Source of the DNA: Halosegnis longus
GTDB lineage: Archaea > Halobacteriota > Halobacteria > Halobacteriales > Haloarculaceae
Direction: 5' to 3'
NCBI RefSeq assembly: GCF_009663395.1
Contig: NZ_QKNW01000001.1
Span: 1,612,001 to 1,676,000 of the forward strand
Length of the DNA: 64,000 nt
Shown here one piece after another: positions 33,406-43,048 of this stretch (within the stretch, counting starts at the first letter, position 1; each line of letters starts with the position of its first letter). Made by a program: the position numbers and the translations under genes. The notes below the pieces were generated by a model, which did not search any database, had not been told where the DNA came from, and saw nothing but the letters and a program-made list of their open reading frames with translations.

Positions 33406-33926
33406 TGTCCGCGCTTTCCTTCTACGGCCGTCAACAGGTCCTCCAACGCCTGCCGAGCAATCTGTTCTTTCACCTCGAGTCGCGTGCCGTCGAACTCGTG
33501 GCGGCGCACCCGCGCGAAGGAGTCCTGTGTCCCCCACTCGCCGCGGTAGGCGACGCCGATGAACACCGTGCCGACGGGCTTCTCGTCGCTGCCGCCGTCG
33601 GGACCGGCGATACCGGTCGTGGAGACGCCCCACGTCGTCCCCGCAGTATCGCGCACGCCACGGGCCATCTGGCGGGCGACCGGCTCCGAGACCGCACCGT
33701 GTTCATCGAGCGTCTCGCGGGGAACCCCGACGAGGTCCATTTTCGAGTCGTAGCTGTAGGTTGCGAGCGTCCGGTCGAAGTAGTCGGAGGAGCCGGGCAC
33801 GTCGGTCAGATACGAGCCGATGAGTCCCCCCGTACAGGACTCGGCGGTGGCGACGGTGGCGTCCGTCGCGCGCAGCGGCTCGGCGATGCGTTCCTCGATC
33901 GGTGGCTCGGCGGCGAACTCGCGCAT
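33402..33926 (-). CDS. CinA C-terminal-type protein, nicotinamide-nucleotide amidase-like
   Basis: A 174-residue single-domain protein: TVATAESCTGGLIGSYLTDVPGSS with the catalytic Ser-Cys region, YSYDSKMDLVGV, SEPVARQMARGV and VSTTGIAGPDGGSDEKPVG. These match the PncC/CinA C-terminal domain, which deamidates nicotinamide mononucleotide to recycle NAD. ATG 33926 opens MREFAAEPP. It is operonic with the VanZ-like gene. Confidence 0.88.
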   Translation of the reverse strand: MREFAAEPPIEERIAEPLRATDATVATAESCTGGLIGSYLTDVPGSSDYFDRTLATYSYDSKMDLVGVPRETLDEHGAVSEPVARQMARGVRDTAGTTWGVSTTGIAGPDGGSDEKPVGTVFIGVAYRGEWGTQDSFARVRRHEFDGTRLEVKEQIARQALEDLLTAVEGKRGQ

Positions 33927-33957
33927 ACCCGGGGGTTCGTGTGCCGGACGCTTCAAA

Positions 33958-34314
33958 CTACACCGCGCCGGTGTCCGTGTAGGTCCACCGCTCCGTAATC
34001 AGTCCGTCGTCGTCGAACCGATGGTGGTCGGCGAAGCCGAACGCGACCGTCTCGCCGTCCTGTTTCCCCTCGAACGTTCCGCGTACGGCGACCGTGTCGT
34101 CGCCGACGGTGAGCGACTCGACGGTGTGTTCCCCCTCCGAGAGCGGGCGGTCCTCGCGGTAGAACCGCTCGAACTCGGCCATCCCGTCGAGCGAGGGCTG
34201 GCCGGGCCGGTGGTAGGTCACGTCGTCGGCGAACAGCGCGAACACCGACTCGAGGTCGTCGGCGTCGATGTGCTCGTAGTAGTCGCGGATGCGTTGTGCG
34301 TCAACGTCGGCCAT
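33958..34314 (-). CDS. SnoaL/NTF2-like protein
   Basis: A 118-residue cone-shaped fold: IRDYYEHIDADDLESVFALF, DDVTYHRPGQPSLDGMAEFE, FYRED and VRGTFEGKQDGETVAFGFAD. The NTF2-like superfamily includes isomerases, cyclases and binding proteins. No catalytic residue can be fixed, so the role stays unknown. It is divergent from the aminotransferase gene. Confidence 0.8.
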   Translation of the reverse strand: MADVDAQRIRDYYEHIDADDLESVFALFADDVTYHRPGQPSLDGMAEFERFYREDRPLSEGEHTVESLTVGDDTVAVRGTFEGKQDGETVAFGFADHHRFDDDGLITERWTYTDTGAV

Positions 34315-34394
34315 ACGCGAGAGTGTGCGGTCGCGAGCAAAAGCGTTCGGCTCGCAGACAAAAGCGCCAAAGCCGACGGGGGCCAACGCCGGCT

Positions 34395-35495
34395 ATGGAC
34401 GACGACAGGCCACTGTTCTTCCACGTCATGGCCTACGCCGACGACGCCGACCACGACGTCATCGACATGGTGAGCGGCGACCCCGACTGGGAGCCGCCGA
34501 CCGCACTCCGCGAAGGGCTTCGCGAGTTCGCCGACGCGCCCGTGGCCGACTACCAGTATCCGCCCAGCGAGGGTCGCGGTGACCTCCGCGACCTGCTGGC
34601 CGACCGCCACGACGTGCCAGTCGAGCGGCTCGTCGTCACGAACGGCGGCGGCGAGGCGAATCACCTCGCGATGGCCTGCGGCCTGGAGGCCCACGCCGGC
34701 AACGAGGTCATCCTCACGGACCCGGTGTATCCGTACTACGCCGACCGCGCCGAACTGCTCGGGGCCGACGTGACCTACGCCCCCGTCGCCGACGACGGTG
34801 CGCTCGACCCCGAGACAGTGCGCGCGGTCGCGAGCGAGGAGACCGCGCTCATCGTCGCCTGCTCGCCGAACAATCCGACCGGCGCAGTGTACGGCGAGTC
34901 GGTCAAGCGCGAGTTGACCGACATCGCCGAGGCGAACGACGCGCTGTACGTCAGCGACGAGGTGTACGAGGCGTTCGACTTCTCGGGGCGGTTCCACTCC
35001 GCGCTCGCGTTCGACTCCGAGAACGTCGCCGTCACCAACTCATTCTCGAAGGCGATGGCGACGACCGGACTGCGGGTCGGCTACGCCATCCTCCCCGACC
35101 ACCTCGTCGACCCGGTGCGCACTCGGCACATGCTCACCAACGTCGCCGTCACCGCCCCCGGTCAACACGCCGCGCTGAAGGCGCTCCGGGAGACGCCCGA
35201 CGACTACTACGCCGAGACGCGCGCCATGCTCGAATCCCGCATCGAGCACTTCTGTGAGGCGCTCGATGCGGCCGGCGCGGAGTACATCCAGCCACAGGGA
35301 GCTTTCTACGTGCTCGCGCGGTTCGACGGCTTCCCCGGCACGCTCGACAACACCAAACGGCTCATCGACGAGGCGGGCGTCGCGGGGATGCCCGGCGACG
35401 CCTTCGGCAGCGCCCGCGAGGAGTGGCTCCGGTTCGCGCTCGTCTCGCCCCGGGCCGACGAGGCCGCCGACCGGCTCGCGGCGTATTTCTCCTGA
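34395..35495 (+). CDS. Class I PLP-dependent aminotransferase
   Basis: A 366-residue fold-type I aminotransferase. The core is DYQYPPSEGRGDLRDLLAD, GGGEANHLAMACGLEAHAGN for PLP phosphate, SPNNPTGAVYGESV, YVSDEVYEAF for the PLP ring, and the Schiff-base Lys in TNSFSKAMATTGLRVGY. The substrate is probably an amino acid such as aspartate, aromatic or branched-chain acids; it cannot be narrowed from sequence. ATG 34395. Confidence 0.9.
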   Translation: MDDDRPLFFHVMAYADDADHDVIDMVSGDPDWEPPTALREGLREFADAPVADYQYPPSEGRGDLRDLLADRHDVPVERLVVTNGGGEANHLAMACGLEAHAGNEVILTDPVYPYYADRAELLGADVTYAPVADDGALDPETVRAVASEETALIVACSPNNPTGAVYGESVKRELTDIAEANDALYVSDEVYEAFDFSGRFHSALAFDSENVAVTNSFSKAMATTGLRVGYAILPDHLVDPVRTRHMLTNVAVTAPGQHAALKALRETPDDYYAETRAMLESRIEHFCEALDAAGAEYIQPQGAFYVLARFDGFPGTLDNTKRLIDEAGVAGMPGDAFGSAREEWLRFALVSPRADEAADRLAAYFS

Positions 35496-35533
35496 GCGGC
35501 GGATTCTTCCGTCCCGCCTCCCTTCCATCGAAT

Positions 35534-35866
35534 ATGAGTGAAGACCAAGACGCGACCATCGTGTACGAACGCGGCGAGGAAGTCGTCGAGGAGACCGTCC
35601 CGAACAAGCACCTCGTCTACTTCCAGGACCACTGGGTGCTCCACGCTGGCGAGGACGACGACGGCGTCCGCGTCCGGCGGATTCCCCGCGAGCGCGTCCA
35701 GTACGTCGAGCGGTCGGTCGGCGAGTTCGGCGACGAGGTGTCGACGCTGAAGAACCGCGCCCAGACGCTGGCCGACGACCTCCGCGACCGCCTGCTCGGC
35801 GAGGGTGAGACCCACGAGTCCCACGACGAGGAGGAGCCGACCCACATCAACGTCGCGGACAAGTAG
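35534..35866 (+). CDS. Acidic hypothetical protein
   Basis: A 110-residue soluble protein with a small beta domain (ATIVYERGEEVVEETVPNKH, LVYFQDHWVLHAGEDDDGVR) and a heptad-like C-terminal helix (EFGDEVSTLKNRAQTLADDL). A charged tail EPTHINVADK follows. I recognise no family. It precedes tgtA by 39 bases and may share its transcript. Confidence 0.7.
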   Translation: MSEDQDATIVYERGEEVVEETVPNKHLVYFQDHWVLHAGEDDDGVRVRRIPRERVQYVERSVGEFGDEVSTLKNRAQTLADDLRDRLLGEGETHESHDEEEPTHINVADK

Positions 35867-35905
35867 AAACGACACGCTTACCGGCGGCTCCGGCACAAGG
35901 GCGGT

Positions 35906-37384
35906 ATGCGCGACTGCTTCGAGGTTCGGGACTACGACGCCGCCGGCCGCATCGGCGAACTCACCGTCCCGCGGGCGGGAGTCACCGTCGAGACGCCCGC
36001 ACTCCTCCCCGTCATCAATCCGCATCTCCAGACCATCGCGCCGAGTGAACTCGAACGCGAGTTCGGCGCGGAGATGCTCATCACGAACGGCTACATCTTC
36101 TACGGCTCCGACGACTACCGCGAGCGCGCCCTCGATGAGGGACTCCACGACCTGTTCGATTTCTCGGGAGCCATCATGACCGACTCCGGCTCCTTCCAGC
36201 TCGCCGAGTACGGCGACATCGACGTGGACACCCCCGAGATTCTCCAGTTCCAACGCGACATCGGGAGCGACATCGGCACGCCCGTCGACATCCCGACGCC
36301 GCCGGACGCGAGCCGCGAACAGGCGACCGAGGAACTCGCCGAGACCGAGACCGCCCTCGAAATCGCCGAGGGTGTCGACGTGGGCGAGATGCTCGTCAAC
36401 GCCCCGATTCAGGGGTCGACGCATCTCGATCTCCGGGAGGCGGCGGCGGCCCACGCCTACACGACCGACCTCGACGTGTTCCCCATCGGCGCGGTCGTCC
36501 CCCTGCTGAACGACTACCGCTACGACGACATGGTGGACGTCGTCGCCGCGGCCAAGCGCGGGCTGGGTGCCGACGCGCCCGTCCACCTGTTCGGGGCCGG
36601 CCACCCGATGATGTTCGCGCTCGCCGTCGCGATGGGGTGTGACCTGTTCGACTCGGCCGCCTACGCGCTGTACGCGCGCGACGACCGCTACCTGACCGTT
36701 CGGGGGACGAAGCAGCTGGCCGATATGGATTACTTCCCCTGCTCGTGTCCCGTCTGTACGAGCCACGAGCCGAGCGAGATTCGCGCGTGTGCCGACGACG
36801 AGCGTGAGACCTTACTCGCCCGCCACAATCTCCACGTCACCTACGCGGAGCTCCGCCGCGTCAAGCAGGCGATTCGGGAGGGGACGCTGCTGGATCTGGT
36901 CGACGAGCGCGCCCGCTCGCACCCGACGATGCTCGACGGCTACCGCGCCATGCTGGAGTACGTCGACCAACTGGAGGAGACGGACCCCGTCCGCAAGGAC
37001 AGCTTCTTCCACACCTCAGCCGAGAGTGCGCGCCGCCCCGAGGTGTTGCGCCACCACGAGCGGCTCGACCGTATCCCCGTCGAGGGCGACGACGTGTTGC
37101 TCTCCGAGGGGGCGAAGAATCGCGGCTTCGACGCGACGTGGCGGCTCAAACCGCCCTTCGGCCCGTTCCCGCGGCAGCTCTCGAAGACGTACCCGCTCAC
37201 CGCGCAGGTTCCGGACCGGCTCTCGCGGGAGGCGTACGAGGCCGCCGCCGACGGTATCGCCCGGCTGGTCGACGCGAACCCCGGGACAACGTTCACGGTC
37301 GCACACTTCGACTGGCCCGAGAGCGCGCTCGCACGACTGCCGGACCTCCCGCTCGTCGACCTGAGCGAGGAGGACGCGAACTGA
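35906..37384 (+). CDS. tgtA: tRNA-guanine(15) transglycosylase
   Basis: A 492-residue archaeal TGT that swaps guanine-15 of tRNA for preQ0, the first step of archaeosine formation. Asp93 in [13 protein letters not shown] is the substrate-recognition Asp. [15 protein letters not shown] and [15 protein letters not shown] line the active site. The zinc site is FPCSCPVC with a downstream His. The C-terminal third (~350-492) has extra RNA-binding sequence as in archaeal TgtA. It lies directly before arcS, with 33 bases between, and near RaSEA. Confidence 0.95.
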   Translation: MRDCFEVRDYDAAGRIGELTVPRAGVTVETPALLPVINPHLQTIAPSELEREFGAEMLITNGYIFYGSDDYRERALDEGLHDLFDFSGAIMTDSGSFQLAEYGDIDVDTPEILQFQRDIGSDIGTPVDIPTPPDASREQATEELAETETALEIAEGVDVGEMLVNAPIQGSTHLDLREAAAAHAYTTDLDVFPIGAVVPLLNDYRYDDMVDVVAAAKRGLGADAPVHLFGAGHPMMFALAVAMGCDLFDSAAYALYARDDRYLTVRGTKQLADMDYFPCSCPVCTSHEPSEIRACADDERETLLARHNLHVTYAELRRVKQAIREGTLLDLVDERARSHPTMLDGYRAMLEYVDQLEETDPVRKDSFFHTSAESARRPEVLRHHERLDRIPVEGDDVLLSEGAKNRGFDATWRLKPPFGPFPRQLSKTYPLTAQVPDRLSREAYEAAADGIARLVDANPGTTFTVAHFDWPESALARLPDLPLVDLSEEDAN

Positions 37385-37388
37385 AAGC

Positions 37389-37396
37389 GAATTAAA
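37389..37396 (+). promoter_or_regulatory. Possible TATA box for arcS
   Basis: GAATTAAA is centred about 25 bases before ATG 37418, suggesting that arcS can be transcribed on its own as a leaderless mRNA. Confidence 0.4.
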
Positions 37397-37417
37397 GACG
37401 CGTCTCGTTTCGAGTTT

Positions 37418-39172
37418 ATGACCGACTACTTCGAGGTTCACGACCGGGACGGCCCGGCCCGGCTCGGTGAACTCAGACTCACCGACCCGGTTCGGACGCC
37501 CGCGCTCGTGGACGACGTGCTCCACGACGCCGGCAGCCTCTGGCGCGAGGAGCAGCCGACGCCCGAGGGCGACGAGAGCAAACTGACCGTCCTCCCGCAC
37601 CGCGCGTTCCCGGCGGGGACCGACGAGGGCGTGAAAGACGCGTTCCAGGTCGCCTACGACGACGTAGCGTTCCCGAGCGCAGCCGTCGTCTCCCCGGAGA
37701 CGGCCCGCGACTTCGGGGCCGACGCCTACGTGCTCTCAGGCGGTCCGGGGCTGTCGGGGTACGCCGAGGGGTTCGTCGACGCGCTGCTCGAAACGAAGAC
37801 ACAGATTCCTGCCGACACCGGACTCTACGTCTCGGGCATCGCAACCCCTGCAAACGTCGCCACGCTCGCGTACGCGGGCGTCGACCTCTTCGACGGCGAC
37901 TACGCCTACACCCGCGGCACGGAGGGCTTCTATCTCCACACCGACGGCGAATCCTTCCTCGAAGACCTCGATGAACTCCCGTGTGCCTGCCCGGCCTGCC
38001 AGCAGCCGCGCAGGGAGTTCGACCACCGCGACTGCGCAGAGCACAACGTCAACGCCCTGCGCGCTGAACTCTCTCGCGTCCGCCAGCGCATCCGCCGCGG
38101 CCGGCTCCGCGATTACATCGAAGGACAGGCGCGCCACGAGGCGTGGACGACGGCCCTGTTCCGGCGACTCGACGGCGAGTACGCCTACCTGGAAGAGCGG
38201 ACGCCGCTCTTGCGCCGACAGGACATCCTCGCCGCGAGCGAGGACACCCTGAACCGGGTCGAAATCCAGCGGTACGCCGACCGCGTCACCTCCCGGTACG
38301 TCCCCCGACTCGACGACCGGCCGCTCGTCATCGTCCCGTGTTCGGCCCGGAAACCCTACAGCGACTCACAGAGCCACGAGCAGTTTTCTCGCGCCATCTC
38401 CTACCGGGGTCACGTCGTCTCGATGACCTCGCCCATCGGCGTCGTGCCGAACGAGCTCGAACTCACCTACCCCGCCCAACACTACGACTCGGTCGTCACC
38501 GGCGACTGGACCGAAGGCGAGTACGCCTTCGTCGCGGCCGTCCTCGAACGGTATCTCGACCGGAACCGCGACGCCTACACCGACCTCATCGCGCACGTCC
38601 CCGAGGAGTATCGCCCAATCTGTGAGCGCGTCGAGGAGTCGCTGGGTGTCTCCTTCCAGTACACCGTCACCGACCACCCGACGACTGGGGAGTCGCTCGC
38701 CGCGCTCTCGGACGCGCTCGACGGCTACGACAGCTTCCGGATGCAGGAGCGCGAGCACGCGACCGTCCGCGCCATCGCCGACTACCTCATCGGCCACGGG
38801 GCCGGCGACGAGCTGTTCGACGACATCGAGACGGGCGGACGCTACCCGAAACTCCGGGTCCACAAGGACGGTGAGCAGTTGGCAACGCTCGTCGCGCAGT
38901 ACGGCACCCTCTCGTTTACCATCGCCGGCGCGCGCGAGTGGGTCGCGTCGGACGTGCCGACGAAGACGGTCGAAATCGACGCGTTCGTCCCGCAGGGGAG
39001 CGTGCTCGCGCCGGGTATCGTGGACGCGAGCGACGAGATTCGCGTCGGCGACGAGGTCGTCATCGAGGGGCCGAAGGCCTTCGCCGTCGGCCGCGCCGAG
39101 ATGTCCGGTCCCGAGATGACGGATTCGACGCGTGGGCTGGCCGTCGAGGTGCGCCACTGCGAGGAGCGGTGA
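37418..39172 (+). CDS. arcS: Archaeosine synthase ArcS (lysine-transferring subunit)
   Basis: A 584-residue TgtA paralogue. The N-terminal half keeps the barrel (PALVDDVLHDAG, FPSAAVVSPETARDFG, LYVSGIATPANVATLAYAGV) and the zinc motif LPCACPACQQP. The middle domain carries VIVPCSARKPYSDSQSHEQF, the ArcS-specific PC-x3-KPYS motif, and VPNELELTYPAQHYD. A PUA RNA-binding domain ends it (EIDAFVPQGSVLAPGIVDA, IEGPKAFAVGRAEMSG). ArcS joins lysine to preQ0-tRNA; RaSEA then forms archaeosine. The length is normal for haloarchaea. Confidence 0.94.
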   Translation: MTDYFEVHDRDGPARLGELRLTDPVRTPALVDDVLHDAGSLWREEQPTPEGDESKLTVLPHRAFPAGTDEGVKDAFQVAYDDVAFPSAAVVSPETARDFGADAYVLSGGPGLSGYAEGFVDALLETKTQIPADTGLYVSGIATPANVATLAYAGVDLFDGDYAYTRGTEGFYLHTDGESFLEDLDELPCACPACQQPRREFDHRDCAEHNVNALRAELSRVRQRIRRGRLRDYIEGQARHEAWTTALFRRLDGEYAYLEERTPLLRRQDILAASEDTLNRVEIQRYADRVTSRYVPRLDDRPLVIVPCSARKPYSDSQSHEQFSRAISYRGHVVSMTSPIGVVPNELELTYPAQHYDSVVTGDWTEGEYAFVAAVLERYLDRNRDAYTDLIAHVPEEYRPICERVEESLGVSFQYTVTDHPTTGESLAALSDALDGYDSFRMQEREHATVRAIADYLIGHGAGDELFDDIETGGRYPKLRVHKDGEQLATLVAQYGTLSFTIAGAREWVASDVPTKTVEIDAFVPQGSVLAPGIVDASDEIRVGDEVVIEGPKAFAVGRAEMSGPEMTDSTRGLAVEVRHCEER

Positions 39173-39212
39173 CCCCACATTCCCAAGCCGCTCGATTGCG
39201 TACGACCAGTCG

Positions 39213-39578
39213 ATGACCGACGAGCTACTCACCGACCTCCGGGCGTTTCTCGGCGACGACCTCCACGCCTTCACCGCCTACGACGGGGACGAAATCGGGA
39301 ACTACTATATCCACGAGGACCTCGAAGGCCTCCTCTCCGAGGAGGATATCGCCGACATCCAACAGAACACCATCCTCGAATCCATCGGCTCGCCGGGACT
39401 CGAATCCGTCTACCCCGAGGCCGGGACGCTGCGCGCCACCATCCACGAGTTCGGGGAGATGATCGTCATCAACGTGCTCGTCGCCGACACCGAGGGGGTC
39501 CTGTTGAGCGTCGACGCCGACACCGACGTTCGGGTTCGCGATATCGTCGACCGCTGTCGCACGCACTTCACCGAGTAG
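39213..39578 (+). CDS. Haloarchaeal hypothetical protein
   Basis: A 121-residue acidic protein: LLTDLRAFLGDDLHAFTAYD, YYIHEDLEGLLSEEDIADIQ, then two strands (LRATIHEFGEMIVINVLVAD and GVLLSVDADTDVRV) and IVDRCRTHF. A roadblock-like sensor fold is possible from strand order, but no family is recognised with certainty. It converges with the ABC ATPase gene, overlapping by 11 bases. Confidence 0.7.
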   Translation: MTDELLTDLRAFLGDDLHAFTAYDGDEIGNYYIHEDLEGLLSEEDIADIQQNTILESIGSPGLESVYPEAGTLRATIHEFGEMIVINVLVADTEGVLLSVDADTDVRVRDIVDRCRTHFTE

Positions 39579-40788
39579 CGTGCAGATGACAGGCCGCGAC
39601 TCGCCCCTCCTCGTCGGCCGTCGGCTCCGGATTCTCCCGTTCACACACCGTCGTGAACGTCTCGGCCAGTCGGTCGGCCGCCGACGCCTCGTGTCCGTCG
39701 AGTAGTTCATCGAGCGCCGCGTCGAGTTCCGCCTCTGCCTCGTCGTCGGTCAGCGTCGCGGGCACGTCGTAGGCAGCCCGCACCGCGGGCTTCCCGTCGA
39801 ACGCCTCGGGGTCGACCTCCCCGCTCTCGACGGCGAGTCGGAGGTCGAGCACCGACCGGAACACGCCCTCCGCGAACTCGTACCCCTCGGTCGGAATCAC
39901 CGCCGGACATCGCGGGTGGAACGAACAGCCGGACGGCGGGTCCGCGGGGTCGGGCACGTCGCCGGTGAGGTCGGCACGCTCGCTCTCCGTCGTCGGGTCG
40001 GGGTCGGGAATCGACCCGAGCAGCGCCCTCGTGTACGGGTGTTGTGGGCTCTCGAACAGCTCCTCGACGGGGGCGTTCTCCACCACCTCGCCCAGATACA
40101 TGACGACGACCCGGTCACACACCTCGCGCACGACGCCGAGGTCGTGGCTGATGAACAGCACGGAGAGTCCCAACTCCCCCGAGAGCTCCTCCAGCAACTG
40201 GAGGATGTCGGCCTGGATACTCACGTCGAGGGCCGACACCGGCTCGTCGGCCACCAGCAGGTCCGGGTTCAGGACGAGCGCCCGCGCCAACGCGATGCGC
40301 TGTTTCTGCCCGCCGGAAAAGGAGTCGGGGTAGCGGTCGAGCGCGCCCGCGCCGAGCCCGACGCCCTCCAGCAGTTCCGCGACGATATCGCGCCGACGGT
40401 CGGCGTCGTCGATGCCGTGAATTTCCAGCGGCTCGGCAACCGACTCGGCGACCGTCATCCGGGGGTCGAAGGCGGTGTTGGGGTCTTGGAAGACGACGCC
40501 CGTCCGCCGGCGGAACCGCTCGCGCGCTTCGCTGTCGTGGTCGGCCACCGGCTCGCCGTCGAACCGGACGGTCCCGCCGGTCGGCTCCTGGAGCCGGAGA
40601 ATCGCCTCGGCGGCCGTCGATTTCCCACAGCCCGATTCGCCGACCAGTCCGACCGTCTCGCCCGCTTTGACCTCGAAGCTGATGCCGTCGACCGCCTTCA
40701 CGTGGCCGGTCGTTCGGCGGAGCAACCCCTCCCGAATCGGGTAGTGCTTTTCGAGGTCCTCGACCGCGAGCAGCGGGTCCTCACTCAT
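39568..40788 (-). CDS. Oligopeptide/dipeptide-type ABC transporter ATPase (OppF/DppF-like)
   Basis: A 406-residue ATPase. The Walker A is GLVGESGCGKST, the Q-loop VVFQDPNTAFDPR, the signature FSGGQKQRIALARAL, Walker B LLVADEPVSALDVS and the switch His FISHDLG. The C-terminal Opp extension holds SGCSFHPRCP, with iron-sulfur/zinc-like Cys. A further ~80 residues (to HLHATR) make it longer than usual DppF; a late CxxH-type CHLH motif replaces the typical end. It overlaps the partner ATPase by eight bases. Confidence 0.92.
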   Translation of the reverse strand: MSEDPLLAVEDLEKHYPIREGLLRRTTGHVKAVDGISFEVKAGETVGLVGESGCGKSTAAEAILRLQEPTGGTVRFDGEPVADHDSEARERFRRRTGVVFQDPNTAFDPRMTVAESVAEPLEIHGIDDADRRRDIVAELLEGVGLGAGALDRYPDSFSGGQKQRIALARALVLNPDLLVADEPVSALDVSIQADILQLLEELSGELGLSVLFISHDLGVVREVCDRVVVMYLGEVVENAPVEELFESPQHPYTRALLGSIPDPDPTTESERADLTGDVPDPADPPSGCSFHPRCPAVIPTEGYEFAEGVFRSVLDLRLAVESGEVDPEAFDGKPAVRAAYDVPATLTDDEAEAELDAALDELLDGHEASAADRLAETFTTVCERENPEPTADEEGRVAACHLHATR

Positions 40789-41773
40789 CGGTCTCACCCA
40801 GCTCCGCCGGTAGCTCGTAGGGGTCCTCGTGGAGGATGCAGGCGGCCTCGTGGTCGCCGTCGACGGTGGCGAACGGCGGGCGGTCGCCCTGCTCGCAGGC
40901 CGGCACGGCGTGTGGACACCGGGGGTGGAACCGACAGCCGGTCGGCGGGGCCTTCGGGTCGGGGAGCGAGCCGTCGATGGTCGCCGACGCGCCGCGGCCG
41001 GGGAGACAGTCGAGCAGCGCCTTCGTGTACGGGTGTGAGGGCCGCGTGAACACCTGCTCGACGGTGCCACGCTCCATCACCTGCCCGGCGTACAGCACGA
41101 CGACGCGGTCTGCGATCTCGGCCACGACGCCGAGGTCGTGGGTGACAAACAGGATACCCATCCCGCGTTCGGCCTGCAGGTCGGCGAGCAGGTCGAGCAC
41201 CTGCGCCTGGATGGTCACGTCGAGGGCCGTCGTCGGCTCGTCGGCGATGAGCAAGTCGGGATCACACGCCAGCGCGATTGCGATGACGACCCGCTGGGTC
41301 ATCCCGCCGGAAAACTGGTGTGGGTAGTCGTGGAAGCGCTCGTCGGCGTTGCCGATGCCGACGCGGTCAAGCAGGTCGATGGCCCGCGATTTCGCCTCGG
41401 CCTTCGAGTCGTCGCGGTGGAGGCGAATCGCCTCCACTACCTGACTGCCGACCGTGTAGACGGGGTCGAGCGCGTCCTGCGGATTCTGGAAGATGTGCCC
41501 GACGCGCCCGCCACGGTACTCGCGGAGCGCGCGCTCTGACTTGTCCGTTAGCTCCTCGCCGTCGAAGCTGACGCTCCCCTCGATGCTCCCCGGCGGGGTC
41601 GGGAGCAGTTGGGTGACCGACTCGCAGGCGACGGTCTTGCCGGAGCCGGATTCGCCGACCAAACAGACCGTCTCTCCCTGCTCGACGGCGAAGTCGATGC
41701 CGCTGACTGCGTGGACGGTACCGGTCTCGGCGTCGAAGGTGACCGACAGGTCCTCGACGGAGAGGAGCGTCAC
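40781..41773 (-). CDS. Oligopeptide/dipeptide-type ABC transporter ATPase (OppD/DppD-like)
   Basis: A 330-residue ATPase: Walker A CLVGESGSGKT, Q-loop HIFQNPQDALDPVYTVG, signature FSGGMTQRVVIAIAL, Walker B LLIADEPTTALDVT and FVTHDLG. The Opp C-terminal motif PTGCRFHPRCPHA follows. The GTG start overlaps the permease stop by four bases. The two ATPases form the motor of the importer whose permeases are at 41770 and 43076. Confidence 0.93.
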   Translation of the reverse strand: MTLLSVEDLSVTFDAETGTVHAVSGIDFAVEQGETVCLVGESGSGKTVACESVTQLLPTPPGSIEGSVSFDGEELTDKSERALREYRGGRVGHIFQNPQDALDPVYTVGSQVVEAIRLHRDDSKAEAKSRAIDLLDRVGIGNADERFHDYPHQFSGGMTQRVVIAIALACDPDLLIADEPTTALDVTIQAQVLDLLADLQAERGMGILFVTHDLGVVAEIADRVVVLYAGQVMERGTVEQVFTRPSHPYTKALLDCLPGRGASATIDGSLPDPKAPPTGCRFHPRCPHAVPACEQGDRPPFATVDGDHEAACILHEDPYELPAELGETDE

Positions 41774-42984
41774 CGGCTCACCCCCTTGGGGTCGAGCACG
41801 TCACGCAGTTCGTCGCCGAGCAGACTGTACGCGAGAACGAACACGACGGTGAACAGGATCGGAATCGCGGTCAGCCACCAGAGGTCCGTCCACGCGAGCG
41901 CGCCCGACGGGTCGGTGAACGACGAGCGGAGCGTCTCGCCGAGCGAGCCGCCGCCGGTCGCGGAGTTCAACGCGAGATACGCCAGCGCAATCTGGATGAG
42001 CACGAGCAGGGGAATCCGGCGAGTGAGCGCCGTCACCAGCGTCGGCATCGCGTTCGGGACGACGTGGCGACGGAGCACGTGGCGGTCGGTCGCCCCGACG
42101 GCCTTCGCCGCGCGGATGTAGCCGGCCGACCGGCGCGTGAGCACGTCACTCCGGACGACGCGCGCGATTCCGCCCCAATCGAGCAGCCCGAAGACGAGCG
42201 CGAGCGAGAACAGCTTCCCGTCCTCGACGCCGCCGATGTTGCCCAAAAACAGCGTCGCGACCACGAGGTAGATGACGAGCGCCGGAATCGTCTGCTGGAT
42301 GTCGACGTAGCTCATCAGGACGCTGTCGGTGAGCCCGCCGACGTAGCCCGCGACCGTCCCGACCACCATCGCGACGACCCCCATCACGAGTGTCGTCGAG
42401 ACCGCGAGCTTCACGGCGACGACGTTCCCCTCGAACAGCCGCTGGACGACGCTCGCGCCGTAGCGGTTGGTGCCGAGCGGATACTGCCACGTCCCCCGAC
42501 AGTAGCCGTTCGCGAGTTCGCCGACGCAGTTGTAGGCGTACACGTCCTCGACGTGGAGTCGCGTGAACACCGGCGGCTGGTGGGCGTGGGCGAGTCTGGC
42601 GTAGTCCCAGCTGATGAACTCCGGCCCGACGAGCGCGAACAGCAGCGACACGAGGACGAAGCCGGCAGACAGCGCACCGACGGGCCGAGAGAACAGTCGC
42701 TTGAGCGCGGGCAGCGTCCGGTCGCGGTCACGGACCATCGGGTACAGTCCGTACCGGAGACCGAGCAGCCCGGCCAACAGTAACAGCCATGCGATGCGGG
42801 GCGGCTCCCAGCCGATGAGTCCGAAGGGGGTACCGCCGACGCGGAGTTTGTGGACGGCCGCCGCGGCGAGTACGACGAGGCCGGCGAGCAGGCCGACGCT
42901 CGGCCAGTGGAGACTGTGCCCGCCGGCTTCCTCCTCCCAGTCGATGTTCGCGAACGCGGCGTCGTCCAGCCGTTTGGAGGGCAT
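41770..42984 (-). CDS. ABC transporter permease (OppC/DppC-like)
   Basis: A 404-residue permease with an unusually long N-terminus holding extra helices (SVGLLAGLVVLAAAAVH, IAWLLLLAGLLGLRYGL) before the OppC start (LFSRPVGALSAGFVLVSLLFALVG). A polar outside loop NCVGELANGYCRGTWQYPLG with two cysteines follows, then the transport core with the EAA-type loop YIRAAKAVGATDRHVLRRHV. ATG 42984 (MPSKRLDDAAF) is supported by a TATA-like box about 33 bases upstream. It is co-transcribed with the two ATPases. Confidence 0.9.
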   Translation of the reverse strand: MPSKRLDDAAFANIDWEEEAGGHSLHWPSVGLLAGLVVLAAAAVHKLRVGGTPFGLIGWEPPRIAWLLLLAGLLGLRYGLYPMVRDRDRTLPALKRLFSRPVGALSAGFVLVSLLFALVGPEFISWDYARLAHAHQPPVFTRLHVEDVYAYNCVGELANGYCRGTWQYPLGTNRYGASVVQRLFEGNVVAVKLAVSTTLVMGVVAMVVGTVAGYVGGLTDSVLMSYVDIQQTIPALVIYLVVATLFLGNIGGVEDGKLFSLALVFGLLDWGGIARVVRSDVLTRRSAGYIRAAKAVGATDRHVLRRHVVPNAMPTLVTALTRRIPLLVLIQIALAYLALNSATGGGSLGETLRSSFTDPSGALAWTDLWWLTAIPILFTVVFVLAYSLLGDELRDVLDPKGVSR

Positions 42985-43013
42985 CTGAACGAACGTTCTG
43001 TGCCGGCACGCCC

Positions 43014-43020
43014 GGATAAA
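43014..43020 (-). promoter_or_regulatory. Possible TATA box of the importer C-D-F operon
   Basis: The minus strand reads CTTTATC about 33 bases before ATG 42984, so transcription would start a few bases before the start codon. The divergent promoter and palindrome lie on the other side. Confidence 0.35.
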
Positions 43021-43039
43021 GACACCGAATCCCCGACAG

Positions 43040-43045
43040 TTATAC
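43040..43045 (+). promoter_or_regulatory. Probable TATA box of the importer permease B gene
   Basis: TTATAC lies 26 bases before GTG 43067 and 35 before ATG 43076. Transcription near 43067-43069 would give a leaderless or very short-leader mRNA. Confidence 0.5.
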
Positions 43046-43048
43046 TCG

